64,000 nt of DNA from an uncultured Clostridia bacterium (GTDB lineage Bacteria > Bacillota > Clostridia > Christensenellales > Aristaeellaceae), in the NCBI GenBank assembly GCA_946414315.1, contig CAMKNZ010000001.1, forward strand, positions 62,001 to 126,000, given 5' to 3'. Within the stretch, counting starts at the first letter, position 1, and every line of letters starts with the position of its first letter. The notes under the pieces were generated by a model. The model saw only the letters and a program-made list of their open reading frames with translations, had not been told where the DNA came from and searched no databases. The position numbers and the translations under genes were made by a program. Shown here one piece after another: positions 46,251 to 55,874 of this stretch.

Positions 46251-49166
46251 ATGATCTCCACACAGTATTCGGCTTTCATCAGCTACCGCCATCAGACGCC
46301 CGACCAGGAGATTGCAAAAAAGCTGCATCACCTGATCGAAACCTATTCCGTTCCCTCCGCGCTGCGGACGGACGGAGCCCGGCATCCCGGCAAGGTGTTC
46401 CGCGACCAGGAAGAACTTCCGCTTTCTTCTGATCTGGGCAGGGATATCGAGGCCGCCCTGGATAACAGCGACTGGCTGATCTGCATCTGTTCCCCGCGTT
46501 ACCTGGAGAGCCGGTGGTGCCAGCGCGAACTGGAATACTTCATTGAGCACAAGGGACGGGACCGCGTCCTGACCGTACTGGCAGAGGGAGAACCCCAGGA
46601 CAGCTTCCCGGAATTGCTGCGTTTTGAAACAGACGAAAACGGAAATCAGGTCGAACGGGAACCGCTGGCCGCAGATGTCCGCAGCACGGATCTTGCAGAA
46701 AGTCTGAAAAAACTGAAAAAAGAAAAATACCGGATTCTCGCGCCGATGGTCGGGACTTCCTTCGACGGACTGTACCAGCGGCAGCGCAGGAGAACCATGC
46801 GGAACGTCCTGGCTGCCGCGCTGGCCGCGGTCGCAATCCTGGGCGGCTTCCTCACTTACGCGCTGATCCAGAATGCGAAGATCACCGAGCAGAACGAACA
46901 GATCAAAGCCCAGAATGAAAAGATCAGCACCCAGAATGCCGAACTGACCGAAAAGAATAAAAAGATCGAGACACAGAATACCGAGCTTTCGGAGAAAAAC
47001 GAGCAGATCGAAACACAGAATGCCGAACTGACGAAGAAAAACGCTCAGATCGAACAGCAGAACACCGAGCTTTCGGAGAAAAACGAACAGATCGAAGCGC
47101 AAAATACACAGCTGACCGAAAAAAACGAGCAGATCGAAACACAGAATGCTGAGCTGACAAGGAAAAACGAACAGATTGAACAGCAGAACACCGAGCTTTC
47201 GGAGAAAAACGAACAGATCGAAGCGCAAAATACGCAGCTGACCGAAAAGAACGAGCAGATCGAAGCACAGAATATCCGGATCGAGGAAGAACGGATCACC
47301 GCTGCCCGGAATGAATGCGATCTGCTGGTTGAAAAATCCATATACTACTCTTCCGTCAACCGGAAAAACGAAGCGACCCGTCTTGGTCTGGAAGCGCTTG
47401 CCGTTTCCGAAACGCTGGACGGATACGCGAAAGACAGTATCCGGGAAGCGCTCGCCGTTTCCTGCTCCATGGGCGATTTCGCCGTGGAAGCGGAGCTGGA
47501 TTTCCCCGGCATTGTGAATTATGACCCGTCCTGCTGCTTCTCTCCGGACGGCTCGAAGCTGGCAGTCGCTGATTCCCGTTCCGGCCTGTCACTGTGTGAC
47601 ACGGTAACCGGCGAGCGTCTGTGGGTCTCTTCTCCCTTCAGCCACGATATCACGTCCGTCCGCTGGAAGGAGGACAGTTCCCTGCTGGTCGTCACCGCCC
47701 AATGGGGCCATACGGTTTGCCTGGTTGACGCGGCCACCGGAGAACACCTGAAGGAACTCTATATCCCTTGGGCCAGCAACGCGGTTTTTGACGGGGACAA
47801 TGTGCTTATCGCCTTTGCGCAGGGTATTATCAAATGGGAAACCGCTGTCAGTGACGAAAATTTCCCCTGGGTCTACCAGGTTGACGAGGACCAGCACGCC
47901 ACTTCAAAATGTCTTCTGAACGAGCGGTTCATCTCCTTCTGTCAGGGGATTACCTTCACGAAACCCCGCATCTTTGTCAAGGAAAAAGGATCGGATGAGG
48001 CCTTTGTCACAGAACTGGAAAGCAGCAAGGTTGTCAGCGGATACACCCTGTCTCCGGACGGAGAATGGATCTTCGTCCATCAGTACGATCAGTGTATGGT
48101 CATTAACCTGCGCACGGATGAGATCCGGTGGCAGATCACCCGGGAGGAGGGCCTCTTCACCGGCTCGGACTGCGGACCGGTCTGGACCGGCAATATCATC
48201 CTCGACTGCGGAAAAGCATATGACGCCATGACCGGCGAAGTGCTTTATGACACGAAAAACCAGGCCTATGTCGGCGTCTTCCCGGACGGACAGTTCTTTG
48301 CCGATTCCGAAGCTGTTTACCGCCTGTCGGACGGCAGCTGGTTTGCCGATATCCCCGGAAACCTGAAAGCGATCGATCCTACCGGGAAACATCTGGTTGT
48401 GTACCACACCCTGGAATACGGGCGCGGCGCCCCGGGCAATCCGGATGCACTTATTTCCCGGAAACAGACCGCATATCTGGAAAAGTCTCCCGGAACCGGA
48501 AGCCAGTATATGGCAGAGCAGTATGACGGCACAGTCCTGGATATTCCTGATTTCACGGAACCGGAGCATGAAGAAGGAACGATCCTCGCGCTGAACGATC
48601 CCTACGGAACCGCCAGTACATCCGGTTATCTGCAGGCGAAGTCTTTCTTCAGTCCCAACAACGGCCGGTATTATCTGGTAATCAACCAGGGCGCCTATAT
48701 CCCGATCTACGACCTGGAAAAAAGCAATGAGCCTTCCTTCCGGATCTACGACTTCAGCGTCGGAGATCATGTGGAAGCAAAAGACGTCGGCTTCTCCGCA
48801 GACGGGCGTCTTGCAGCCATAACCGGCGCAAACGGGCAGGTGGCAGTCTATGAACTGGAAACCGGCAGTATGGTCTGCTCCTTCACCGATACTTATCTGG
48901 CACGATCCCTGTCCGATGTCAGGTTCAACGCAGGCAGCAGCCATCTGATGGTAGCGGATTTCAATCTGAGCAGCTTCCGTATCTATTCAGTGACCAACGG
49001 CCAGACGCTGTATGTGATGCACGCGGTGAAAGAAGTAGATTCCTGGGGTTTTGATGAACAGACCGGCGACGCCGTCGTGAAGTATACGGACGGCAGCGCG
49101 CTGATCGCCCGGATGTTTGAGGATGAAGAAACGCTGCTCAGCTATGCCCGGGAAAACGTGAAATAA
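46251..49166 (+). CDS. TIR domain - TM - coiled coil - beta-propeller (WD40-like) protein
   Basis: FISYRHQTPDQEIAKKLHHLIE...SPRYLESRWCQRELEYF; TM VLAAALAAVAILGGFLTYALI; 14-aa repeats; C-terminal propeller-like blades. Confidence 0.8.
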   Translation: MISTQYSAFISYRHQTPDQEIAKKLHHLIETYSVPSALRTDGARHPGKVFRDQEELPLSSDLGRDIEAALDNSDWLICICSPRYLESRWCQRELEYFIEHKGRDRVLTVLAEGEPQDSFPELLRFETDENGNQVEREPLAADVRSTDLAESLKKLKKEKYRILAPMVGTSFDGLYQRQRRRTMRNVLAAALAAVAILGGFLTYALIQNAKITEQNEQIKAQNEKISTQNAELTEKNKKIETQNTELSEKNEQIETQNAELTKKNAQIEQQNTELSEKNEQIEAQNTQLTEKNEQIETQNAELTRKNEQIEQQNTELSEKNEQIEAQNTQLTEKNEQIEAQNIRIEEERITAARNECDLLVEKSIYYSSVNRKNEATRLGLEALAVSETLDGYAKDSIREALAVSCSMGDFAVEAELDFPGIVNYDPSCCFSPDGSKLAVADSRSGLSLCDTVTGERLWVSSPFSHDITSVRWKEDSSLLVVTAQWGHTVCLVDAATGEHLKELYIPWASNAVFDGDNVLIAFAQGIIKWETAVSDENFPWVYQVDEDQHATSKCLLNERFISFCQGITFTKPRIFVKEKGSDEAFVTELESSKVVSGYTLSPDGEWIFVHQYDQCMVINLRTDEIRWQITREEGLFTGSDCGPVWTGNIILDCGKAYDAMTGEVLYDTKNQAYVGVFPDGQFFADSEAVYRLSDGSWFADIPGNLKAIDPTGKHLVVYHTLEYGRGAPGNPDALISRKQTAYLEKSPGTGSQYMAEQYDGTVLDIPDFTEPEHEEGTILALNDPYGTASTSGYLQAKSFFSPNNGRYYLVINQGAYIPIYDLEKSNEPSFRIYDFSVGDHVEAKDVGFSADGRLAAITGANGQVAVYELETGSMVCSFTDTYLARSLSDVRFNAGSSHLMVADFNLSSFRIYSVTNGQTLYVMHAVKEVDSWGFDEQTGDAVVKYTDGSALIARMFEDEETLLSYARENVK
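46881..47300 (+). repeat. 42-bp (14-aa) tandem repeats, about 9 full copies plus a partial one, within the TIR-propeller gene
   Basis: Consensus IExQNxELxEKNEQ; 47007-47132 and 47133-47258 are a 126-bp duplication with 9 differences. Confidence 0.95.
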
Positions 49167-49183
49167 AGGCGGAAAAAATAGGC

Positions 49184-49207
49184 AAGCCCTTGCTGACGCA
49201 AGGGCTT
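49184..49207. terminator. Bidirectional intrinsic terminator
   Basis: AAGCCCTTGC TGAC GCAAGGGCTT flanked by T-runs on both strands. Confidence 0.75.
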
Positions 49208-49432
49208 TGTTTGATTTATTTTATTCAAATCGTTTATCCCCCCGTCTTCCGGTAGGGACCGCTGTACCGGGTCTCCTTTGCCGCTCCGGATCTACCCTCT
49301 TGCCATGAGCGCCTCCGGCCGGTCACCGAACAGCTTCCGACGGATTCCTGATACCTTTTCAGGGTCTCCTCTCTTCTTTTCACCTCCCTGTTTCTGCGCT
49401 TATTCTGAAACGTTCTTTTTCTTTGTGGCTAC

Positions 49433-49461
49433 ATTATTACACAATTATTTTTGTTTGTCAA
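49433..49461 (-). promoter_or_regulatory. Predicted minus-strand promoter in TIR/tcdA intergenic region
   Basis: Minus strand TTGACA-N16/17-TAATAAT. Confidence 0.6.
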
Positions 49462-49511
49462 CACTTTTTTAACAATTTTGTAAAATATTTTTTTATTTTT
49501 TAAAATTTATG

Positions 49512-50255
49512 TCAGATTCCTTTGTTTTCACGGCCGGCAGCGCACAGGTCTTTAATCACTTCCCCGGCGATAATCAGTCCCGCCGCCGCAGGCACGAAAG
49601 CCGTGGAACCGGGGATATCCCGGCGGCTGCTCCCGGGTCTCTCATCTGCGGGGATTTCACCGAGGGGCCTGGTCGGCGTCTCCCTTGAATAGACCACCTT
49701 CAGCTTTTTTATTCCTCTCCTGCGGCATTCGGTGCGCATCACCCGGGCCAGCGGACATACGGAGGTCTGATAGATATCGGCAACCCGGAATGCCGTGGGA
49801 TCCAGTTTGTTCCCCGCGCCCATGGCGCAGATGATGGGCGTACCGGCCGCCTGCGCCTTCTCCGCCAGGGCCAGCTTGCCCTTTACCGTATCGATGGCGT
49901 CCACTACATAGTCGTATTGCGAAAAATCGAACTGATCCTCCGTTTCCGGCAGGAAGAATGTTTTGTATGTTGTCACACGGCAGTCCGGATTGATATCCCG
50001 GATCCGCTGTTCTGCCACGTCCACTTTATACTTTCCCACGGTGCTGTGCGTCGCGTGCAGCTGCCGGTTCAGGTTGGTCAGGCATACCTTGTCGTCATCG
50101 ATCAGATCCAGCGCGCCGATGCCGGAACGGGCCAGCGCTTCCACCGCATATCCGCCCACGCCGCCGACCCCGAAAACCGCCACGCGGCACTGCGCAAGGT
50201 ATTCCATTGCTTCGGGTCCCAGCAGCAACTGTGTCCTGGAAAACTGGTTCAGCAT
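49512..50255 (-). CDS. tcdA: tRNA threonylcarbamoyladenosine dehydratase (ThiF/E1-like)
   Basis: VFGVGGVGGYAVEALARSGIG, DLIDDDKVCLTNLNRQLHAT. Confidence 0.92.
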   Translation of the reverse strand: MLNQFSRTQLLLGPEAMEYLAQCRVAVFGVGGVGGYAVEALARSGIGALDLIDDDKVCLTNLNRQLHATHSTVGKYKVDVAEQRIRDINPDCRVTTYKTFFLPETEDQFDFSQYDYVVDAIDTVKGKLALAEKAQAAGTPIICAMGAGNKLDPTAFRVADIYQTSVCPLARVMRTECRRRGIKKLKVVYSRETPTRPLGEIPADERPGSSRRDIPGSTAFVPAAAGLIIAGEVIKDLCAAGRENKGI

Positions 50256-50426
50256 GCGTCAACGCTCCGTTCCGTCAAAATCGGGTTCATTATCTCATTT
50301 TCTTTTCTCATTTTCAATAAAAAACATGTCCGTACTGCTTTACCTTTTTACTGTATTCATATATAATTAACCGGATGATTATGTATCGTTCCCTATTCTG
50401 AACCAAGCATAAAGGAGTGCACCCAC

Positions 50427-51401
50427 ATGAGCGAACAGCGCAGGCCCCTGGTTTCCCACATTTTCACCGCGGATCCCTCCGCCCATGTGTTCAACGGAAA
50501 GCTCTATATCTATCCCTCCCACGATATTCCCCACGACGGAGAGGATAACGACGACGGCGACGAGTATCGCATGGAGGATTACCACATCCTGTCCATGGAC
50601 AACCCGGACGCGCCCTGCGTGGATCACGGCTGCGCCCTCCACATGAAGGACATTCCCTGGGTCAGCAAGCAGATGTGGGCACCGGACGCCGCCGAAAAAG
50701 ACGGCAAATACTATCTGTATTTCCCCGCCCGGGACAAAGACGGCATCTTCCGTCTCGGCGTCGCCGTATCGGACGATCCCGCCGGTCCCTTTACGCCTGA
50801 AAAAGATTATATTCCCGGCAGCTACAGCATTGACCCCGCCGTGCTGATGGACGACGACGGCCGCGGCTATGTATACTACGGCGGCCTGTGGGGCGGCCAG
50901 CTGGAAATGTGGCAGAGCGGAAGTTTCGATCCGGACGCTCACCGGCCCGAAGGCAGCGAGCCCGCTCTCGGACCGATGTTCGCGGAACTGGATCCGGACA
51001 TGAAGCACTTTAAGACCGAACCGAAACACCTGCAGATCCTGGACGAAAACGGCAGCCCCCTCACCGCCGGCGATGAGGACCGCCGCTACTTCGAAGGCCC
51101 CTGGATGCACAAGTTCAACGGAAAATATTACCTGTCCTATTCCACCGGCACCACCCACTACCTGGTTTACGCCGAAGGCGACAAGCCGGACGGCCCCTTC
51201 ACCTACAAGGGCCGGATCATGGAACCCGTACTCGGCTGGACCACCCATCACTCCATTGTGGAGTATCAGGGAAAATGGTACCTGTTCTATCATGACTGTG
51301 AGCTGTCCAACGGGATCAACCACCGCCGCAATGTAAAGTTCACCGAGCTGACCATCCATGAGGACGGCACAATTGATACCATCCGTCCTTACGAAGCATG
51401 A
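50427..51401 (+). CDS. Glycoside hydrolase family 43 protein
   Basis: SHIFTADPSAHVFNGKLYIYPSHD; SIDPAVLMDDDGRGYVYYGG; YFEGPWMHKFNGKYYLSYS. Confidence 0.93.
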   Translation: MSEQRRPLVSHIFTADPSAHVFNGKLYIYPSHDIPHDGEDNDDGDEYRMEDYHILSMDNPDAPCVDHGCALHMKDIPWVSKQMWAPDAAEKDGKYYLYFPARDKDGIFRLGVAVSDDPAGPFTPEKDYIPGSYSIDPAVLMDDDGRGYVYYGGLWGGQLEMWQSGSFDPDAHRPEGSEPALGPMFAELDPDMKHFKTEPKHLQILDENGSPLTAGDEDRRYFEGPWMHKFNGKYYLSYSTGTTHYLVYAEGDKPDGPFTYKGRIMEPVLGWTTHHSIVEYQGKWYLFYHDCELSNGINHRRNVKFTELTIHEDGTIDTIRPYEA

Positions 51402-52885
51402 CTGCCATAAAAAGCGCCGTCCGCCGGGCGGCGCTCTTTCTGTTGATCCTGCCGTTACTGGCGATCTGTGCAAAAGGAGAGGAAACCGAAATGAGCACCG
51501 TTCCCGTTACCCTGCAGAAATCCTACAAGAAAGCCTCCGAAAACAATCCGCTCTATACCCAGCGTTTCGGTGCCGATCCGGGCGTCATGGAGTATAACGG
51601 CCGGCTGTATGTCTACATGACCGACGATCTCCTGGAGTATGACGGCAAAGGCAACGTAAAGGAAAACTCCTACCAGCAGATCAGGACCATCAACTGCATT
51701 TCCTCGGACGACCTGGTCAACTGGACGGATCATGGAAAGATCTATGTCGCCGGTCCGAGGGGCGCCGCCACCTGGGCGGCCCACTCCTGGGCTCCCTGCG
51801 CAGCCCATAAAACGATCGACGGAAAAGAAAAGTTCTTCCTGTATTTCTGCAACGGCGGAGACGGCATCGGCGTGCTGTGCGCCGACAGCCCGGTCGGTCC
51901 CTGGCGGGATGAGCGGGGCAGTCTGCTGATCACCCGTGCCGTTCCGAACTGTGCCGACGTTACCTGGCTGTTCGATCCCGCCGTCATGGTGGATGAAGAC
52001 GGGACCGGTTATCTTGCTTTCGGCGGCGGCATTCCGGAAGGGAAACAGAGCGCGCCCGGTACCGGACGCATCGTAAAGCTGGCGGATGACATGATCCACA
52101 TTGACGGAGAACCGGTCCGGTTGGACGTTCCGTGGCTGTTCGAGGATTCCGGTATCAACCGGATCGGGGATAAGTATTACTATACCTACTGTTCCAACTT
52201 CATGACCAAAGGCAACGACATGAAAATCACGGACGGCGCGATCCAGTATATGATTGCGGACGATCCGCTGGGACCCTATACCTATATGGGCGAGCTCTTC
52301 CCCAATGAAGGACATTTCTTCGGAATGTACGGCAACAACCATCACTCTCTCGCCTGCCTGAACGGCGAATGGTACCTGTTCTATCATAACCGTCCCGTGG
52401 AAAAGGCCATGGGGATCACCGGCAACTACCGCAGCCCGCAGGCGAACCGGATCTTCTTTGGAGAGGACGGCCTGCCGAAACAGGTGAAGGGCACCATGAA
52501 AGGGCTTGATCAGCTGAAGCCGGTGGATCCGTTCCATACGGTCTCCGCCTCCACCATGTCCCATCAGGCCGGAATCACGGTCTACGGCGCCGACGGCAGA
52601 TCCTGGATCACCGGTGAAGCCGGCAGCTGGATCCGGATCTCCGGCGTGGATTTCGGAACGGAAGCCGCTGCCTTGGCCATCACGGCCATGGCGCCGACGG
52701 ACTGCACCGTCTACGCAGTCCTGGATGATCCGGACGGTTCCGTCGTCTCTCAGGTCCGGATCAGCATCCCGGATGACGGTCAGCCGGCAGCCTTCTCCGC
52801 GCCGATCCGGGCGGAGGGCGTCCACGATCTGTACCTGATCACGGACGGACCGATGAAACTGTTCTCCTGGATCGTCAAAAAGTAA
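51398..52885 (+). CDS. Glycoside hydrolase family 43 protein with signal-like N-terminus and C-terminal CBM-like domain
   Basis: FGADPGVMEYNGRLYVYMTDD; FDPAVMVDEDGTGYLAFGG; ATGA overlap with previous GH43. Confidence 0.9.
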   Translation: MTAIKSAVRRAALFLLILPLLAICAKGEETEMSTVPVTLQKSYKKASENNPLYTQRFGADPGVMEYNGRLYVYMTDDLLEYDGKGNVKENSYQQIRTINCISSDDLVNWTDHGKIYVAGPRGAATWAAHSWAPCAAHKTIDGKEKFFLYFCNGGDGIGVLCADSPVGPWRDERGSLLITRAVPNCADVTWLFDPAVMVDEDGTGYLAFGGGIPEGKQSAPGTGRIVKLADDMIHIDGEPVRLDVPWLFEDSGINRIGDKYYYTYCSNFMTKGNDMKITDGAIQYMIADDPLGPYTYMGELFPNEGHFFGMYGNNHHSLACLNGEWYLFYHNRPVEKAMGITGNYRSPQANRIFFGEDGLPKQVKGTMKGLDQLKPVDPFHTVSASTMSHQAGITVYGADGRSWITGEAGSWIRISGVDFGTEAAALAITAMAPTDCTVYAVLDDPDGSVVSQVRISIPDDGQPAAFSAPIRAEGVHDLYLITDGPMKLFSWIVKK

Positions 52886-52895
52886 GCCGGAACAT

Positions 52896-52937
52896 AAAAG
52901 GTCCCGCGGCTTCCGGCCGCGGGACCTTTTCTTTTAT
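52896..52937. terminator. Strong bidirectional terminator
   Basis: AAAAGGTCCCGCGGCTTCCGGCCGCGGGACCTTTTCTTTT. Confidence 0.85.
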
Positions 52938-52940
52938 ACA

Positions 52941-53897
52941 TCACAGGTATTTGATCAGTTCATCCCGGACGCCGTCCAGCCGGGCGTCGCTCAGGCCGAA
53001 GTCCATCTGGCGGTAGGACCAGGCGCTGCGGGCAATCTGATGCTTCTCAAACACCTCATTGATCGTCCGGAACCATTTGACCGTATCCTCCGGCGTCGCT
53101 TTATCGATCACGCCGTATTCTCCGCAGTACAGGGTGGTTCCGCGTTCCGCGGCCGTGCTGATCGCGGAGGCGAACTGCACTTCAAAGTACTCAGGAGTAA
53201 TCTCCATCTGCTCAAAGGCAACGCGCCGGCCGGGGTCAAACGCCGGATCCGGGATCCAGGTCGCACCCTGATGGGTAAAGTCCAGGGGATCGTAGCAATG
53301 GAAATTGTAGATCACCCGGTCGTCCGCCGGCAGATCCAGGTCCTTTACCGCAGCAGGGCTGTTGTTCCAGTAGCTGCCTACAAGGATCAGGCTCTTGGGA
53401 GCAATCTGCCGGATCCGGCGGATGCATTCCGCAGCGATCCGGTTCCATTCACCGATCACGGACTGGTCCGTCACTTCATTCAGCAGTTCAAACGCAATCC
53501 GGTCCGGTTCGTTGAACCGGGCAGCCAGGCCCTCCCACAGCCGGTAAAAGCGTTCCTGATATGCTTCGCTGTGGAAGAAACCGCCTTCATTCTCCCCTGC
53601 GTCAAAGGAGTACCCGGCTGTTTTGTGCAGATCCAGCACCACTTTCAGGCCGCGCTTCTCACACCAGCCCACCGCCCGGGCAATCCGGTCAAATCCTTCC
53701 GGATTCAGGGAGCCGTCCTCTTTTTCCAGTACGTTATAGTCCATCGGAATCCGGACATGGTCCAGTCCCCATCCGGCGATCACGTCAATATCCTTTTCCT
53801 CGATAAAATGATCCAGCCGTTCCCGGGAGTAGTCGCACTGGGAAAACCAGCCGCCGAGGTTCACACCCCGGTAAAACCCGAAATCTTTCATCTGCAT
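52941..53897 (-). CDS. Glycoside hydrolase family 5 (cellulase) protein
   Basis: RGVNLGGWFSQCDYS; VRIPMDYN; FELLNEVTDQS; LYCGEYGV. Confidence 0.9.
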   Translation of the reverse strand: MQMKDFGFYRGVNLGGWFSQCDYSRERLDHFIEEKDIDVIAGWGLDHVRIPMDYNVLEKEDGSLNPEGFDRIARAVGWCEKRGLKVVLDLHKTAGYSFDAGENEGGFFHSEAYQERFYRLWEGLAARFNEPDRIAFELLNEVTDQSVIGEWNRIAAECIRRIRQIAPKSLILVGSYWNNSPAAVKDLDLPADDRVIYNFHCYDPLDFTHQGATWIPDPAFDPGRRVAFEQMEITPEYFEVQFASAISTAAERGTTLYCGEYGVIDKATPEDTVKWFRTINEVFEKHQIARSAWSYRQMDFGLSDARLDGVRDELIKYL

Positions 53898-53989
53898 TGC
53901 GGTACGCTCCTGTTCTGTTTTTCGTTTCTCTGCTGAAAGCATAACACAAACCGGCCGCGTCGGTCTACCCCCTGCAGCCGGTTGGTTTT

Positions 53990-54847
53990 TTATTTCTTTT
54001 CCTTCCACTCCGTATCGATCGATTCCTTGCGTTCCCGGCCTTCCCGCAGCAGCCGGCACAGCGTCTGTGCGTCTCCTACCGCGATGGCGTCACGGTATTC
54101 CTGCAGGGAATGGATAATACAGTCCAGTTCAAAGCCCAGATGCTCCGCGTTGTCCAGGAACAGTTCCGTCCACATGGTCTCGTTCAGTTTCGCCACCCGG
54201 GTCAGGTCCCGGTAGCTTCCCGCGGAGAAGGACAGGTGTTCAGCGGCCGTAGGGGATTTGATGTAGGCGTTGGAGACCACATGAGCCAGCTGGGAAGTAA
54301 AGGCGATCATCTCGTCGTGTTTTTCCGCTGTGGTAACCGTCACGGAACGGAAACCGGTTTCCCGCAGCAGTTCGCTGAGCCGGCTGACCAGGAACAGGTC
54401 TTCCTTTTCCCGCGGAACCAGGATCATCGTAGCGTTCCGGAAAAGTTCCCCGTCCGCGTACTTGATCCCCGAAAACTGTTTTCCGGCCATCGGATGGCCG
54501 CCTATAAACGTAAAACCGTATTCTCCTGCAATCTTAAAGCAGGGTTCGCAGACCGCACGTTTCACACCGCACAGGTCGCATACAACCGCGTCTTTCCGGA
54601 GAAGCGGCGCCGCCTGCTTCAATGCTTCCACCGCCGCGCCGGGATAGATCGCCAGAAACAGATAGTCGCACTCGGCGATCCGGTCATCTGTCAGGTCTTC
54701 CCGGATCGTATCGGTCAGCCGGGCGTATTTCTGAACATGTTCGTCCGTATCCCTGCCCAGGATTCTGTGCCCGCAGGCGCCCAAAGCCTTGCACAGGGAA
54801 GCGCCCATCAGTCCGAGCCCGATGACGCCGATCGTTTTGCTCTCCAT
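53990..54847 (-). CDS. Prephenate dehydrogenase
   Basis: IGVIGLGLMGASLCKAL; GGHPMAGKQFSGIKYAD. Confidence 0.9.
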   Translation of the reverse strand: MESKTIGVIGLGLMGASLCKALGACGHRILGRDTDEHVQKYARLTDTIREDLTDDRIAECDYLFLAIYPGAAVEALKQAAPLLRKDAVVCDLCGVKRAVCEPCFKIAGEYGFTFIGGHPMAGKQFSGIKYADGELFRNATMILVPREKEDLFLVSRLSELLRETGFRSVTVTTAEKHDEMIAFTSQLAHVVSNAYIKSPTAAEHLSFSAGSYRDLTRVAKLNETMWTELFLDNAEHLGFELDCIIHSLQEYRDAIAVGDAQTLCRLLREGRERKESIDTEWKEKK

Positions 54848-54869
54848 TTTTCCGTTCCTCTGCTTTGCG

Positions 54870-55874
54870 TTATGCCACTACGGAGCGGATCTTCGCTACC
54901 GCCCGGGCTACATCGTCAAACTGTTCCGGCGTCAGGCTCTGGGGACCGTCGCACCGGGCATGGGCCGGATCGTTGTGCACCTCGATCATCAGGCCGTCTG
55001 CTCCGCAGGCAGCCGCCGCCATGGCCATCGGCTTCACATACCGTGCAGCGCCTGTCGCATGGCTGGGATCCACTACCACCGGCAGATGGCTGAGCTCATG
55101 CAGCACCGCCACAGCTGAAAGATCCAGTGTGTTCCGGGTATAGGTCTCAAAAGTGCGCACTCCGCGCTCGCACAGGATCACCTGCTCGTTGCCGCCGGAC
55201 ATAATATATTCAGCGCTCATCAGCAGTTCTTTGATATTGTTGGCCAGGCCGCGCTTAAGCAGGATCGGTTTGTCGATCCGGCCAAGTTCCTTAAGCAGTT
55301 CAAAATTCTGCATGTTGCGGGCGCCAACCTGGATCACGTCCACCTGTTCAAACAGCGGCAGATGTCCGATATCCATAATCTCGGTAATAATCGGCATACC
55401 TGTGCGCTTTTTCACTTCCAGCAGGATCCGGATTCCTTCGCCGTGAAGGCCTTGGAAATCATAGGGAGAAGTCCGCGGTTTGAACGCGCCGCCCCGGAGC
55501 ATCCCTGCCCCGCTGGCCTTCACAGCCCGGGCGATTGTTTCAACCTGATTCTCCGTTTCCACGGAGCAGGGACCGGCGATCAGCTGGAAGTGCCCTCCGC
55601 CGAGAGCAACCTGATCCGTCACCTGTACAACCGTATCATCCGGATGAAATTTCCGGTTCGCTTTCTTGAATGGCTCGGAGATCCTGGTCACGCTCTGGAC
55701 GATATCCAGGCCGCTGATCAGGTCCGTATCGATCCGGGTCGTATCGCCGACCAGGCCGACCACTGTCTGGAATTCTCCCTCGGAGATATGCGTCCGTACG
55801 CCGTAACTTTCCAGCCAGGCAATCAGGCGGTCCTGTTCCTCTTTGCGGATATCTTTTTTCAGTGCGATGATCAT
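54870..55874 (-). CDS. aroF: 3-deoxy-7-phosphoheptulonate synthase
   Basis: LIAGPCSVETENQ; GAFKPRTSPYDFQGL; VDPSHATG. Confidence 0.95.
   Translation of the reverse strand: MIIALKKDIRKEEQDRLIAWLESYGVRTHISEGEFQTVVGLVGDTTRIDTDLISGLDIVQSVTRISEPFKKANRKFHPDDTVVQVTDQVALGGGHFQLIAGPCSVETENQVETIARAVKASGAGMLRGGAFKPRTSPYDFQGLHGEGIRILLEVKKRTGMPIITEIMDIGHLPLFEQVDVIQVGARNMQNFELLKELGRIDKPILLKRGLANNIKELLMSAEYIMSGGNEQVILCERGVRTFETYTRNTLDLSAVAVLHELSHLPVVVDPSHATGAARYVKPMAMAAAACGADGLMIEVHNDPAHARCDGPQSLTPEQFDDVARAVAKIRSVVA

Noticed and set aside
46881-47300. Regular 42-bp repeats considered as a CRISPR or VNTR array
   Set aside because: No unique spacers; in-frame heptad-based protein repeats within one ORF.
46251-49166. 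Declaring a defined anti-phage system
   Set aside because: Single gene with no recognised partner; architecture is suggestive only, similar TIR proteins may be signalling or housekeeping.
53945-53998. Plus-strand terminator-like hairpin (AACCGGC...GCCGGTT-TTTTTT) between two minus-strand genes
   Set aside because: No plus-strand gene to terminate; may work in reverse orientation or be chance, not enough to claim an antisense transcript.
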